Source: Paludibacteraceae bacterium | GTDB taxonomy: Bacteria > Bacteroidota > Bacteroidia > Bacteroidales > Paludibacteraceae | Direction of reading: 5' to 3' | Assembly (NCBI GenBank): GCA_016285885.1 | Contig: JAEERP010000001.1 | Location: forward strand, 248,001 to 312,000 | Length of the DNA: 64,000 bases | Part shown: positions 1-8,246 of the stretch, piece by piece | Layout: every line of letters begins with the position of its first letter | How positions within the stretch are numbered: position 1 is the first letter of the stretch | Translations under genes and position numbers: made by a program | Notes under the pieces: generated by a model | Seen by the model: only the letters and a program-made list of their open reading frames with translations | Database searches by the model: none | What the model was told of the DNA's origin: nothing

Positions 1-306
1 CAACACGACGAAGAAGGGTGATTTCCCTTGCTCGTAGAGGAATGGGACGAGGTCGGCCACCAATTGGTAGTCCGTCTGGCTCACAAAGGCGATGGCGCCT
101 TGGTGGTTCTTGTGCGTGTATCGGTTCAGCCTTTCGAGCGGTACCCGCTGGATCTGTATGGCATTGTGCCCTTTCACGGCGTTGAGCAACTCTTTCGCCA
201 ACTCGCTCTGCATATCGTTCTTGATGATGATCTTGTCGATCTGCTTGTCTGAATGGATGGCTTCGATGATGGCGCGTATGCCAAATATCATCTCGTTCTC
301 TTTCAT
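1..306 (-). CDS. rlmB: 23S rRNA (guanosine-2'-O)-methyltransferase RlmB/TrmH family, 3'-truncated by window edge
   Basis: Seen: an open frame of 102 codons runs off the left edge with no stop. It begins MKENEMIFGIRAIIEAIQ and contains VPLERLNRYTHKNHQGAIAF, which matches the N-terminal substrate-binding domain of SpoU/TrmH-type methyltransferases (RlmB). Known: RlmB methylates the ribose of a guanosine in the 23S rRNA peptidyl-transferase region using S-adenosylmethionine. The SAM-binding knot domain would lie beyond the window and cannot be checked. It starts 28 bases after the rimM stop on the same strand, so the two probably share a transcript and a ribosome-maturation role. A related SpoU-type enzyme cannot be excluded. 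Confidence 0.85.
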   Translation of the reverse strand, partial: MKENEMIFGIRAIIEAIHSDKQIDKIIIKNDMQSELAKELLNAVKGHNAIQIQRVPLERLNRYTHKNHQGAIAFVSQTDYQLVADLVPFLYEQGKSPFFVVL

Positions 307-334
307 GCTTTCTCCGTTTTTTACGTTTTTGTTT

Positions 335-862
335 CTATAAATCCAATAGGCCTTCCGGCAAAGTCATGCTCATCGTCCTCTTCTCGTCGTTGATCTCGAT
401 GATGTACTCGTCGGTGGCGGGGATGTAATATTCTTGGTCTTGTGGACCGATTACGAGGAAGAGCACATTTTCCGACGAGTCGTCCACGCCCTCTATCGTC
501 CCGATCTCCGCACCTTTCGCGTCGAGGAGGCGGAATCCGATGTAGTAGTCTATCCCTTCCACTTCGTTCTGTCCGATCTCCTCCGGCACATATTTTTTCT
601 CTATGAAAAGCGGCGCCTTGATCAGTTCTTTCGCATCCTCGGACGAGTCTATTCCCTCGAATTTCACCAGGAGGGTATCGTCGTTCTTGTAGCGTAGGTC
701 CTCGACGAAGAAGGGCACGTATATGCCGTCCAACTCGCAGATGAGACAGGATGGCTCGATCTCATCGAATAGGTCGGAATGAGTGGTGACCGCCAACTCC
801 CCTTGGAGTCCGTGCGGTTTCACGATCTGCCCGATCTGCATGATGTCATCCCTCGTTATCAT
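335..862 (-). CDS. rimM: Ribosome maturation factor RimM
   Basis: The 175-residue product begins MITRDDIMQIGQIVKPHG, the usual N-terminal beta-barrel opening of RimM, with the GLQGE turn just after it. A C-terminal PRC-barrel-like half follows (GFRLLDAKGAEIGTIEGV near residues 108-125, then a segment ending in IEIND). Known: RimM binds ribosomal protein S19 and assists 30S head assembly. Length is typical. The ATG at 862 was chosen because a TATTTTTG -7 box sits 21 bases upstream. An internal Met at residue 8 is the alternative start. rlmB follows in the same direction. Confidence 0.93.
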   Translation of the reverse strand: MITRDDIMQIGQIVKPHGLQGELAVTTHSDLFDEIEPSCLICELDGIYVPFFVEDLRYKNDDTLLVKFEGIDSSEDAKELIKAPLFIEKKYVPEEIGQNEVEGIDYYIGFRLLDAKGAEIGTIEGVDDSSENVLFLVIGPQDQEYYIPATDEYIIEINDEKRTMSMTLPEGLLDL

Positions 863-882
863 ATCTTTTCTGTTTTCCCCTA

Positions 883-890
883 CAAAAATA
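883..890 (-). promoter_or_regulatory. -7 box of rimM-rlmB
   Basis: On the minus strand this reads TATTTTTG, an exact TAnnTTTG. It lies 21 bases ahead of the rimM ATG. No clear TTTG is seen 20 bases further upstream. Confidence 0.55.
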
Positions 891-963
891 GTGTTTTTAG
901 ATGATATTTATTCTTTGTGGCATCGTTTATGGCCCGTTTTTTTATTTGGATGGACTATTTTGT

Positions 964-971
964 TAATTTTG
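964..971 (+). promoter_or_regulatory. -7 box of ttcA
   Basis: TAATTTTG matches TAnnTTTG and ends 24 bases before the ttcA ATG at 996. A TTTG at 945-948 is the nearest -33 candidate, but the 15-base spacer is shorter than the usual 19-21. Confidence 0.5.
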
Positions 972-995
972 TGCGTTATTAATGTAGTTGGGTTT

Positions 996-1748
996 ATGTC
1001 TAATACGAAGGAGGGACTCTTGTTCCATAAGGTTTTCAAGGCCTTTCAGCGCGCCGTTGACTCTTATGGCTTGATCGCCGAGCATGACCATATCCTGGTC
1101 GGCCTTTCAGGTGGAAAGGATTCCTTGGCTTTGCTGGAGCTGCTGGGACAGTATAAGCGAACGGGGCGTGTGGATTTTGAGATGACGGCTTTGCATGTCT
1201 CCATGAGCAACATCCCGTATCAGTCTGACACGGAGTACTTGCGCTCGTTCGCGGAACGGTGTGGCGCTTCGTTCGTCCATTCGGTCACTTCCTTCGACAT
1301 GTCCACCGACAAGCGGAAGACGCCTTGCTTCCTTTGCTCATGGAGCCGCCGCAAGCGTTTCTTCGATGTGGCGAAGGAGCTGGGTTGCCGTAAGATCGCC
1401 TTGGGGCACCATAAGGATGATATCCTCCGCACGTTGTTGATGAACCTTACCTTCCAAGGCTCGTTTGGCACGATGCCTCCGTTGCTGAAGATGGATAAGT
1501 TCGATATGTCCATCATCCGCCCGTTGGCGCTGATCGAGGAACATGAACTGGCGGAGCTGGCGGTGGCGCACCATTACGTGGGACAGAAGGTTGTTTGCCC
1601 TTATGAGACGGCCTCCCACCGTGAGAGTATGAAGGAGGTGATGGATCGCTTGGCGGAGATGAACCCGCATGTGAAAAGTAGTATGTGGAACGCGATGGAG
1701 CATGTTCAATTGGACTATCTCCCGAAAAAGGTTTTTACAAATGATTAA
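996..1748 (+). CDS. ttcA: tRNA 2-thiocytidine biosynthesis protein TtcA-like (PP-loop, Fe-S)
   Basis: The 250-residue protein has the PP-loop SGGKDS at residues 38-43, a CFLC pair near residues 111-114 and a later cysteine in VVCPYE near residue 201. That matches the three cysteines that hold the [4Fe-4S] cluster in TtcA. Known: TtcA activates C32 of certain tRNAs with ATP and replaces the oxygen with sulfur. The frame is open back to 783, but that would cross the TAATTTTG promoter box, so ATG 996 is preferred. Its last 8 bases overlap the next gene (ATGATTAA), so the two are probably co-translated. Other PP-loop sulfurtransferases of the same family are the alternative. Confidence 0.88.
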   Translation: MSNTKEGLLFHKVFKAFQRAVDSYGLIAEHDHILVGLSGGKDSLALLELLGQYKRTGRVDFEMTALHVSMSNIPYQSDTEYLRSFAERCGASFVHSVTSFDMSTDKRKTPCFLCSWSRRKRFFDVAKELGCRKIALGHHKDDILRTLLMNLTFQGSFGTMPPLLKMDKFDMSIIRPLALIEEHELAELAVAHHYVGQKVVCPYETASHRESMKEVMDRLAEMNPHVKSSMWNAMEHVQLDYLPKKVFTND

Positions 1749-3036
1749 TAGTATATTTGGGACTAAAGCGTTAAGGATCAGAGTGTTTGTTTTGAGGGTT
1801 TTATTTCTCCTCGGAATGGGCTTGTGTGTCTGCTCTTCCATGGCGCAGCAGTATATGAACAAGGCTTATACGCCTGATATTAAGACACTTCAGGTCTATC
1901 TGAATGCAGGGCAGCTGGATTGGCCGGTGATCCGTATGGGAACGAACGACCATGTGACGGTCTCTTTCGACTGGATGTCGCATAAGTTCCCTCATCTCGC
2001 TTATCGGGTCAGGTATTGTAATGCAGACTGGACACTCTCTGATCTGGACGAGATGGATTACATGGAGGGTTTGAACGAGGTTATCCTCGAGGATCCCTAT
2101 ATGTCGATGAATACTACCTTCGACTATTCACATTTTGAGTTCTCTTTGCCGAACGATGAAGTGAAGTTGACGCTCTCGGGTAACTATATCGTGCAGGTTT
2201 ACGACACGGAAAATCCATCGACTACGCTCCTTGTCGCTTGCTTCTCCCAACAGGACCCTAAGGTGAACATCGTCGGCGAGGTGGATGGACGTTCTATCTA
2301 TGGAGTCAACAAGGAGTATCAACACCTTTCGTTTGAACTTTTCTTCCAAGGCAATTTCAGCGCTATGCCGGATGAACTGAAGGTGCTGGTCCGTCAGAAT
2401 GGCAGGCACGACAATGAGGTGTTTGGACTGAAACCTACGTATGTGAAGCCTGAATCGCTCGTTTTCGATGATGAGCGGAGGCTCTCTTTCGAGGGGGGTG
2501 TGCAGTATAATGTGGCTGACTTCTCCCATCGCTACCGATACAGTGGCCGCATCGAGCGCATCTCATTCCACCAGCCTTATTACCACGTGGAAATGCAACC
2601 TGGCGAAATGTTGGACGGAAAGACTTCCGTCTTCGGGAAGGATGTGAATGGGGGCTATCTGGTGCACCAACAGGATATATGGAATGATTCGGAGATTGAT
2701 TATTCGGTGGTCCATTTCACCTATCCGATCGAAGAGCCTTGGTTGGATGGCGCCTTGTATGTTTCGGGTGCCTTCAATGACGGCCGTTTGAATGAACTGA
2801 ACAAGATGACTTATAACTATGAACGTCATCAGTATGAACTGAGCATCGTGCTGAAGAATGGAGGATACAATTTCCAGTATCTTTTTGTGCCGGCAGGAAT
2901 GAAGTCTGGCCTGAACTCACGCGCCGAAGGCAGCTTTTGGGAGACGGAAAACGAGTATCAGATTTATGTCTATTATAGGCAATTAGGCTCTGACCATGAC
3001 CGTCTGATCGGGTTCGAACGTATCATCTCCAAATAG
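1741..3036 (+). CDS. Type IX secretion system plug-type protein (DUF5103 family)
   Basis: The 431-residue protein starts with a hydrophobic signal peptide ending near SSMAQQ (about residue 37). It then has the beta-rich sequence recognised as the Bacteroidota family PF17116, formerly DUF5103: LQVYLNAGQLDWPVIRMG near the N-terminus, a central CFSQQDPKVNIVGEVDGR segment and a C-terminal YVSGAFNDGRLNELNKMTY segment. Known: a member of this family acts as the periplasmic plug of the T9SS translocon in Flavobacterium. The role here is inferred. Its ATG lies inside the end of ttcA. Two proteins with T9SS sorting tails occur later in the window (38444, 62909), which fits a working T9SS. Confidence 0.78.
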   Translation: MINSIFGTKALRIRVFVLRVLFLLGMGLCVCSSMAQQYMNKAYTPDIKTLQVYLNAGQLDWPVIRMGTNDHVTVSFDWMSHKFPHLAYRVRYCNADWTLSDLDEMDYMEGLNEVILEDPYMSMNTTFDYSHFEFSLPNDEVKLTLSGNYIVQVYDTENPSTTLLVACFSQQDPKVNIVGEVDGRSIYGVNKEYQHLSFELFFQGNFSAMPDELKVLVRQNGRHDNEVFGLKPTYVKPESLVFDDERRLSFEGGVQYNVADFSHRYRYSGRIERISFHQPYYHVEMQPGEMLDGKTSVFGKDVNGGYLVHQQDIWNDSEIDYSVVHFTYPIEEPWLDGALYVSGAFNDGRLNELNKMTYNYERHQYELSIVLKNGGYNFQYLFVPAGMKSGLNSRAEGSFWETENEYQIYVYYRQLGSDHDRLIGFERIISK

Positions 3037-3091
3037 CTCCCCTAACTCAAAATTCAAAATTGACTTCGTCGAACTGACGTTTCATAATTCT

Positions 3092-4108
3092 CTACATGTT
3101 CACTTTCGAGAATGGAGGCAGACTGATGTCGCAGAAGTCTCCGTCCAGGTATTTGTAGTACCCGGCGATCGCCACCATGGCTCCATTGTCCGTTGTGTAG
3201 GAGAATTTAGGGATATGGATCTTCCATTTGTATCGCTTCGCGTGGTCCTCGAAAGCGGCGCGCAATCCTGAATTGGCCGATACGCCACCTGCTACGGCCA
3301 CCTCCTTGACGCCATAGTCTTTCACAGCTTTCCTGAGCTTGGCCATGAGGATCTCGATGACGGTGTGTTGGAGTACGGCGCAGAGGTCTTTTTGCCTTTC
3401 CTGCACGAAGTTCGGGTTTTTCTGGATCTCGTCCCTCAACAGGTAGAGGAAGGAGGTCTTCAGTCCACTGAAACTATAGTTGTAATCAGGGATCTGTGGT
3501 TTGTGAAGTGTGAATGCTTTCGGGTCTCCCTCTTTCGCCAACCGGTCAATGACAGGTCCGCCAGGGTAGGGTAGCCCCATGACCTTTGCGCATTTGTCGA
3601 AGGCCTCGCCCGCCGCGTCGTCGATGGTTTGCCCGATGATCTCCATATCCTTGTAGCTCTTCACCAAGACGATCTGTGAGTTTCCACCTGACACGAGGAG
3701 GCAGATGAACGGGAAGTTAGGTAGTTCCTTCTCCTCGTCTTTCGTCTGTATGAAGTGCGCGAGGATGTGCGCCTGCAGATGGTTCACGTCGACCAGTGGT
3801 ATGCCTAGCGCCAAGGAGAATCCTTTTGCGAAGGAGGTCCCGACGAGCAACGAACCCATGAGCCCCGGTCCACGCGTGAAGGCGATGGCGCTGAGCTCTT
3901 CTTTCTTGATGCCTGATTGGCGGATGGCTTCCGACACGACCGGTATGATGTTTTGTTGGTGGGCGCGGGAGGCCAACTCCGGCACGACACCGCCGTATGA
4001 CTCGTGCACCTTCTGGCTGGCTATCACGTTGGACATTAGGTATCCATCACTGATGACGGCAGCAGATGTGTCGTCGCAGGATGACTCTATCGCTAAAATG
4101 TTGACCAT
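3092..4108 (-). CDS. tsaD: tRNA N6-threonylcarbamoyladenosine transferase TsaD
   Basis: The 338-residue protein opens MVNILAIESSCDDTSAAV and carries the metal-binding pair H110/H114 (NHLQAH). The ASKHA ATP-binding stretches LLVSGGNSQ and VAGGVSANSGLR are also present. Known: TsaD transfers threonylcarbamoyl from TC-AMP (made by TsaC) to A37 of ANN-decoding tRNAs, working with TsaB and TsaE, which are not in this window. Length is typical. It converges with the plug gene across about 55 bases in which no hairpin was recognised. Confidence 0.97.
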   Translation of the reverse strand: MVNILAIESSCDDTSAAVISDGYLMSNVIASQKVHESYGGVVPELASRAHQQNIIPVVSEAIRQSGIKKEELSAIAFTRGPGLMGSLLVGTSFAKGFSLALGIPLVDVNHLQAHILAHFIQTKDEEKELPNFPFICLLVSGGNSQIVLVKSYKDMEIIGQTIDDAAGEAFDKCAKVMGLPYPGGPVIDRLAKEGDPKAFTLHKPQIPDYNYSFSGLKTSFLYLLRDEIQKNPNFVQERQKDLCAVLQHTVIEILMAKLRKAVKDYGVKEVAVAGGVSANSGLRAAFEDHAKRYKWKIHIPKFSYTTDNGAMVAIAGYYKYLDGDFCDISLPPFSKVNM

Positions 4109-4134
4109 TTCTTCTCTCTCTATTTATTTGCCCG

Positions 4135-4142
4135 CAAAGGTA
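4135..4142 (-). promoter_or_regulatory. -7 box of tsaD
   Basis: On the minus strand this reads TACCTTTG, an exact TAnnTTTG, 26 bases ahead of the tsaD ATG. No convincing -33 partner is seen. Confidence 0.55.
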
Positions 4143-4266
4143 CAATTTAATTGAGAAATTCGCATGGTTGTCCACCTCCAATTTCTATTTGTATTGATGG
4201 TAATCAAATAAATGGGGAGGCTAAAATAATTGCGTGAAAATTTTTCCCTATCCGAAGCTATTTTGC

Positions 4267-4274
4267 TAACTTTG
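4267..4274 (+). promoter_or_regulatory. -7 box of the 4312 lipoprotein gene
   Basis: TAACTTTG is an exact TAnnTTTG and ends 37 bases before the ATG at 4312. A T-rich patch about 20 bases upstream is only a weak -33 candidate. Confidence 0.55.
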
Positions 4275-4311
4275 AAAGATTATTTCTGTGTGATGTTTAT
4301 AATTGTGTGAC

Positions 4312-4779
4312 ATGAAAAAATACATTTATGCAGTTGTCGCTATAGCTGGTCTATTGTCAGTTTACTCGTGTAAAAAATTTTTCGAAGAGGATGTCTTCGT
4401 CATAAATGTGGACAACCGATCCGACGACTATTTATATTCCATCTGTCGCCTTGATGGTGAGTATAAAAAGCAAAGTGCGCTGAAGATTGACTCGTTAAAG
4501 TACAATGTCATGGGGGTGAAGGGGAACTCATCCATCCGTTTTATTGGCTTGGAGGCGAATCCGGAGGAGTGTTTGTCCCCTCGAGACACTATCTCCATCT
4601 TCTTTGTGCACCAGGCTGATTTCGAAGGGAAAACATGGAAACAGTTGGTCGCTTCTCCTAGGTTCACCCAAGTATATCATTTGTCGGGTGACGATATCCG
4701 CAGGCTTAAATCTAATGTCCCTTTCCCTCCGACGGAGGGTATGTGCGAAATGGATATTGTCCCGGCTTGTGGAAATTAA
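4312..4779 (+). CDS. Small hypothetical lipoprotein
   Basis: The 155-residue protein begins MKKYIYAVVAIAGLLSVYSC, a lipoprotein signal peptide with the lipobox cysteine at residue 20 followed by KKFFEED. The rest is a compact soluble domain with no family I recognise; it ends in MCEMDIVPACGN with two cysteines. ATG 4312 is preferred over the in-frame upstream start at 4303 because it gives a clean signal peptide. It has its own TAACTTTG promoter, and the next gene begins about 60 bases downstream. It is probably anchored in the outer membrane or facing the periplasm; no function can be given. Confidence 0.7.
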   Translation: MKKYIYAVVAIAGLLSVYSCKKFFEEDVFVINVDNRSDDYLYSICRLDGEYKKQSALKIDSLKYNVMGVKGNSSIRFIGLEANPEECLSPRDTISIFFVHQADFEGKTWKQLVASPRFTQVYHLSGDDIRRLKSNVPFPPTEGMCEMDIVPACGN

Positions 4780-4840
4780 TGCGCTTCGTCTTTGTCGATA
4801 GAGTTTCTATTTTTCTGTTGAAATTAGTATAATTGATCAT

Positions 4841-5632
4841 ATGAGTAATAGCGAAAACATTGAGGCTAATAAGCGGAAACAGAAGGAAAACCCCTTCGTG
4901 AGTATCGTTTTTAACATTGTCATCCCTGTCATTGTGTTGTCGAAACTGACCTCCGTCGACAGGTTGGGGCCTATCTATGGTCTTATCGTAGCCTTGGCTT
5001 TCCCTACGCTCTATTTCATCTGGGACTTCCTGAAGAACCGCAAGGCGAACTTCATCTCCATTGTCGGTTTCGTGGGTATCTTGCTGACGGGCATCATCGG
5101 CGTGTTCAAGTTCCCGAGCGAGTGGATCGCCTACAAGGAGGCTTCGGTCCCTTTCCTCATCGGCTTGGCCATCCTCATCTCGCTCAAGACGCCTTATCCG
5201 TTGGTGCGTAAACTGCTGTACAACGAGAACTTGATGGATGTGCAGAAGGTGGATGCTATCTTGGAGGAGAAAAACAAGCGGGAGGAGTTCGATCGGGTGC
5301 TGGTGAATGCCACCTATCTCTTGGCGCTCTCCTTCCTCGTCTCCACGGTCACGAACTTTGTCTTGGCTAAGGTGGTGATCCATAGCCCTTCCGGCACGGA
5401 GGCTTTCACGCAGGAGTTGGCGCGGATGACGGCTTTGAGCTTCCCTGTGAACGCTTTGCCGGCCACGGCTGTGATGATGGTCGCTTTGTGGTACCTGATC
5501 AGCAACCTCAAGAAGACCACAGGATTGACCATGGAGGAGATGCTCGCCCCGGAACTGCGGGAGAAGATGGATGAATCGGGGAAGAAGGAGAAGAGTGAAT
5601 CTTCTGATAACGAGGAAGATAGTAAAATATAA
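4841..5632 (+). CDS. VC0807-family integral membrane protein
   Basis: The 263-residue protein has about six hydrophobic segments, including IVFNIVIPVIVLSKL, YGLIVALAFPTLYFIW, FISIVGFVGILLTGIIGVF and VPFLIGLAILISL, then two near residues 155-175 and 198-220. It ends in a charged Glu/Lys/Ser-rich cytoplasmic tail. The SVDRLGPIYGLIVALAFP stretch resembles the family named after VC0807, related to intracellular septation-type membrane proteins, whose function is unknown to me. It is followed at once by a hairpin terminator. Confidence 0.7.
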   Translation: MSNSENIEANKRKQKENPFVSIVFNIVIPVIVLSKLTSVDRLGPIYGLIVALAFPTLYFIWDFLKNRKANFISIVGFVGILLTGIIGVFKFPSEWIAYKEASVPFLIGLAILISLKTPYPLVRKLLYNENLMDVQKVDAILEEKNKREEFDRVLVNATYLLALSFLVSTVTNFVLAKVVIHSPSGTEAFTQELARMTALSFPVNALPATAVMMVALWYLISNLKKTTGLTMEEMLAPELREKMDESGKKEKSESSDNEEDSKI

Positions 5633-5641
5633 TGGTTGAAT

Positions 5642-5667
5642 GGGACGGTTTCTATCGTCCCTTTTTT
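5642..5667 (+). terminator. Rho-independent terminator after the VC0807-family gene
   Basis: GGGACG (5642-5647) pairs with CGTCCC (5656-5661) around an 8-base loop and is followed directly by six T. It lies 10 bases past the stop. Confidence 0.75.
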
Positions 5668-5702
5668 ATGATTGATGTCTGTTCATGATTGGACTTGAAA
5701 TG

Positions 5703-5709
5703 AAAGGAG
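5703..5709 (+). promoter_or_regulatory. Shine-Dalgarno-like site before murF-alr
   Basis: AAAGGAG lies 7 bases upstream of the ATG at 5717. Strong anti-SD complementarity is unusual in Bacteroidota, where leaders are normally A/T-rich and lack it, so the match may be chance. Confidence 0.4.
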
Positions 5710-5716
5710 ATAGTTT

Positions 5717-8182
5717 ATGTATAAGATTTCTGAAATTGCGGAGATGGTCGGCGGTCGCCTGGTGGGTGATCCTGACGTGTGTGTGCGCAGGCTGTTGATG
5801 GATAGCCGTCTGTTGTTCTTCCCTGAGGAGACGATGTTCGTGGCCATCAAGTCTGTCCGTGATGATGGTCACAATTATATCGAGGATTTGTATCGCCGTA
5901 ACGTGCGTTGCTTCATGGTCTCGCAGGAGTTGTTGGATTTCAAACAATTCGCAGGGGCTTGCTTCGTCGTCGTGAAGGATACGGTCGCCGCTCTGCAACG
6001 TCTGACCGCTGCGCATAGGTCTCGCTTCAACGTCCCTGTGATCGGTATCACGGGCAGCAACGGAAAGACCATCGTGAAGGAGTGGTTGTATCAGCTGCTC
6101 CATGAGGATTACCGTATCACACGTTCCCCTCGTAGCTATAACTCGCAGATTGGTGTACCTCTCTCGGTGTGGGAGATGGACGAGGAGACGCAATTGGGTA
6201 TCTTCGAGGTGGGCATCTCCAAGGTGGGTGAGATGGAGAACCTCGCACCGATTGTGGCGCCTTCCATCGGTGTCTTCATCAACTTGGGTGAGGCGCACCA
6301 GCAGAACTTCTCTTCCTTGAAGCAGAAGTGCATCGAGAAGATGAAGCTCTTCGTGGGTTGCGGCACCATCATTTATGGCAAGGATGATAAACTGGTCGAT
6401 ATATGTGCCCAACAGATGCATCCTAACGCCCGGTTCATCACCTACGGCAGACAATCAGGAGCCTCTTTGCAGGTGCTGGACGAGGTGGTGAAGGGTAATG
6501 CCACGACCATCACTTATCAGTATGAAAAGAAACGTTACGAGGTGGTCGTTCCTTTTACCGACTATGCGTCCATTGATAATGCGCTGCATTGTATCTGTGT
6601 GCTCTTCGCCATGGGTCTTCCTGCGGATAAAATCAATAGCCGCATGGCTGATTTGGAGTCTGTGGCGATGCGCATGGAGGTGAAGGATGGTGAGAAGGAT
6701 TGCCTTTTGATTAACGACAGTTATAACTCTGATATCAATTCCTTGGGCATCGCCTTGGACTTCTTGTCTCAACAGGCAACGGCTAAGAAGATGCGCAAGA
6801 CCCTGATCCTCTCCGATATCCTCCAGACGGGTAAGGAACCTGACGAACTCTATTGTGGCGTCGCCGAACTGGTGGAGGAGAAGGGCGTGGATCGATTCAT
6901 CGGTATTGGTCATGATATATCCGCGCACGAGAAGTGTTTCAACATCCCGGAGAAGTCTTTCTTCCCCGACACGGAGAGCTTCATGCATCATATCGATGCC
7001 TTCCCGTTTGAGAACGAGGCTATCCTCCTGAAAGGTTCCCGCAAGTTCCGTTTCGAGACCATCACGGATAAACTGGCTAAGGTGGTGCATGAGACGGTTC
7101 TGGAGGTGAATCTGTCCGCTTTGGTGAATAACTTCAACTACTTCCGCTCTTTCCTGAAACCGGGCACGAAGATGATGAGCATGGTGAAGGCGAACGCTTA
7201 CGGTAGCGGTGACATTGAGGTGGCCCGTACCCTGCAGCAGAATGGTTGCGACTACTTGGCGGTGGCGGTGGCGGACGAGGGCGCCGTCCTGCGTAGCGAA
7301 GGAATCCATATCCCTATCGTGGTGATGAACCCAGAACCGAATAGTTTCTACAAAATATTTGAATATAATCTTGAGCCTGAGGTTTATAGCTTTGCCCTCC
7401 TGAACCGTATGATCTCGGAGGCTAGCAAGTTGGGCATTACGGATTATCCTATCCACCTGAAACTGGATACGGGTATGCATAGGCTTGGCTTCGAGAAGAA
7501 GGATTTGGATGAACTAATCAATGTCCTGAAGTCTCAGAAGTGCGTGAAGCCTCGTTCGGTCTTCTCCCACTTGTTCGGCTCGGACGACGCTGCGTTTGAT
7601 GATTACACGAAGAAGCAGATCGCACTCTTCACGGAGATGAAGGATAAGATTTTCCAGGCGTTCCCTTATAAGATCATGGCGCATATACTGAACTCGGCGG
7701 GTATCGAGCGTTTCAGCGATTATCAGTTCGACATGGTGCGCTTGGGTATCGGACACTATGGCATGAGCGCTGTGGATTCGAACCGTCTGGAGGAGGTTTG
7801 CACGTTGAAGACGAATATTCTCCAGATACGCAAGGTGCCTGCTAGCGAGACGGTCGGCTATAGCCGCAAGGGCGTTCTGACGAGGGACTCCATCATCGGT
7901 GCGATTCCGATCGGTTATGCGGATGGCTTTAACCGTAAGTTGGGCAACCGTAACGGCAAGGTCTTGGTGAATGGTTGTTTCGCTCCGATCGTGGGTAATA
8001 TCTGCATGGATGTCTGTATGATTGATTTGACGGATGTCCCTAATGTGAAGGAGGGTGATTCAGTCATATTGTTTGGTAAGGGCCATCCGATCCAAGGCGT
8101 GGCGGATACGCTCGGCACTATCTCATACGAGGTCTTGGCGGGTATCTCCAAGCGTGTGAAGAGGGTTTATTACCGCGAGTAG
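5717..8182 (+). CDS. murF-alr: Bifunctional MurF (UDP-MurNAc-tripeptide:D-Ala-D-Ala ligase) / alanine racemase
   Basis: The 821-residue fusion has two parts. Residues 1 to about 450 are a Mur ligase: a MurF-type N-terminal domain, then the ATP loop GITGSNGKT near 110-117, a central domain with NLGEAHQQNF, and LINDSYNSD near 330. Residues from about 455 are a fold-type III PLP alanine racemase with SMVKANAYGSG (Lys491 is the predicted Schiff-base lysine). Known: Alr makes D-alanine and MurF adds D-Ala-D-Ala to the UDP-muramyl tripeptide, so the fusion links consecutive needs of peptidoglycan precursor synthesis in the cytoplasm. The fusion is common in Bacteroidota. The gene stands between two terminators, so it is probably monocistronic. 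Confidence 0.96.
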   Translation: MYKISEIAEMVGGRLVGDPDVCVRRLLMDSRLLFFPEETMFVAIKSVRDDGHNYIEDLYRRNVRCFMVSQELLDFKQFAGACFVVVKDTVAALQRLTAAHRSRFNVPVIGITGSNGKTIVKEWLYQLLHEDYRITRSPRSYNSQIGVPLSVWEMDEETQLGIFEVGISKVGEMENLAPIVAPSIGVFINLGEAHQQNFSSLKQKCIEKMKLFVGCGTIIYGKDDKLVDICAQQMHPNARFITYGRQSGASLQVLDEVVKGNATTITYQYEKKRYEVVVPFTDYASIDNALHCICVLFAMGLPADKINSRMADLESVAMRMEVKDGEKDCLLINDSYNSDINSLGIALDFLSQQATAKKMRKTLILSDILQTGKEPDELYCGVAELVEEKGVDRFIGIGHDISAHEKCFNIPEKSFFPDTESFMHHIDAFPFENEAILLKGSRKFRFETITDKLAKVVHETVLEVNLSALVNNFNYFRSFLKPGTKMMSMVKANAYGSGDIEVARTLQQNGCDYLAVAVADEGAVLRSEGIHIPIVVMNPEPNSFYKIFEYNLEPEVYSFALLNRMISEASKLGITDYPIHLKLDTGMHRLGFEKKDLDELINVLKSQKCVKPRSVFSHLFGSDDAAFDDYTKKQIALFTEMKDKIFQAFPYKIMAHILNSAGIERFSDYQFDMVRLGIGHYGMSAVDSNRLEEVCTLKTNILQIRKVPASETVGYSRKGVLTRDSIIGAIPIGYADGFNRKLGNRNGKVLVNGCFAPIVGNICMDVCMIDLTDVPNVKEGDSVILFGKGHPIQGVADTLGTISYEVLAGISKRVKRVYYRE

Positions 8183-8214
8183 GATGCTAGTGCTAGACGT
8201 AATGATAATCCAAG

Positions 8215-8246
8215 GGCATGTCAGGGTTTCCTGACGTGCCTTTTTT
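8215..8246 (+). terminator. Terminator of murF-alr
   Basis: GGCATGTCAGG (8215-8225) pairs with CCTGACGTGCC (8230-8240), 11 pairs with one G-T, around a GTTT loop, followed by six T. The T run overlaps the stop codon of the converging HTCS gene. Confidence 0.85.

Noticed and set aside
783-995. Longer N-terminus for TtcA
   Set aside because: It would be translated across the TAATTTTG promoter box and overlap the divergent rimM gene; the family begins at the ATG at 996.
6455-7480. 341-codon open frame opposite murF-alr
   Set aside because: It lies wholly inside a well-recognised gene, has no start context and its product is Arg/His-rich with no motif: a mirror frame of biased codons.
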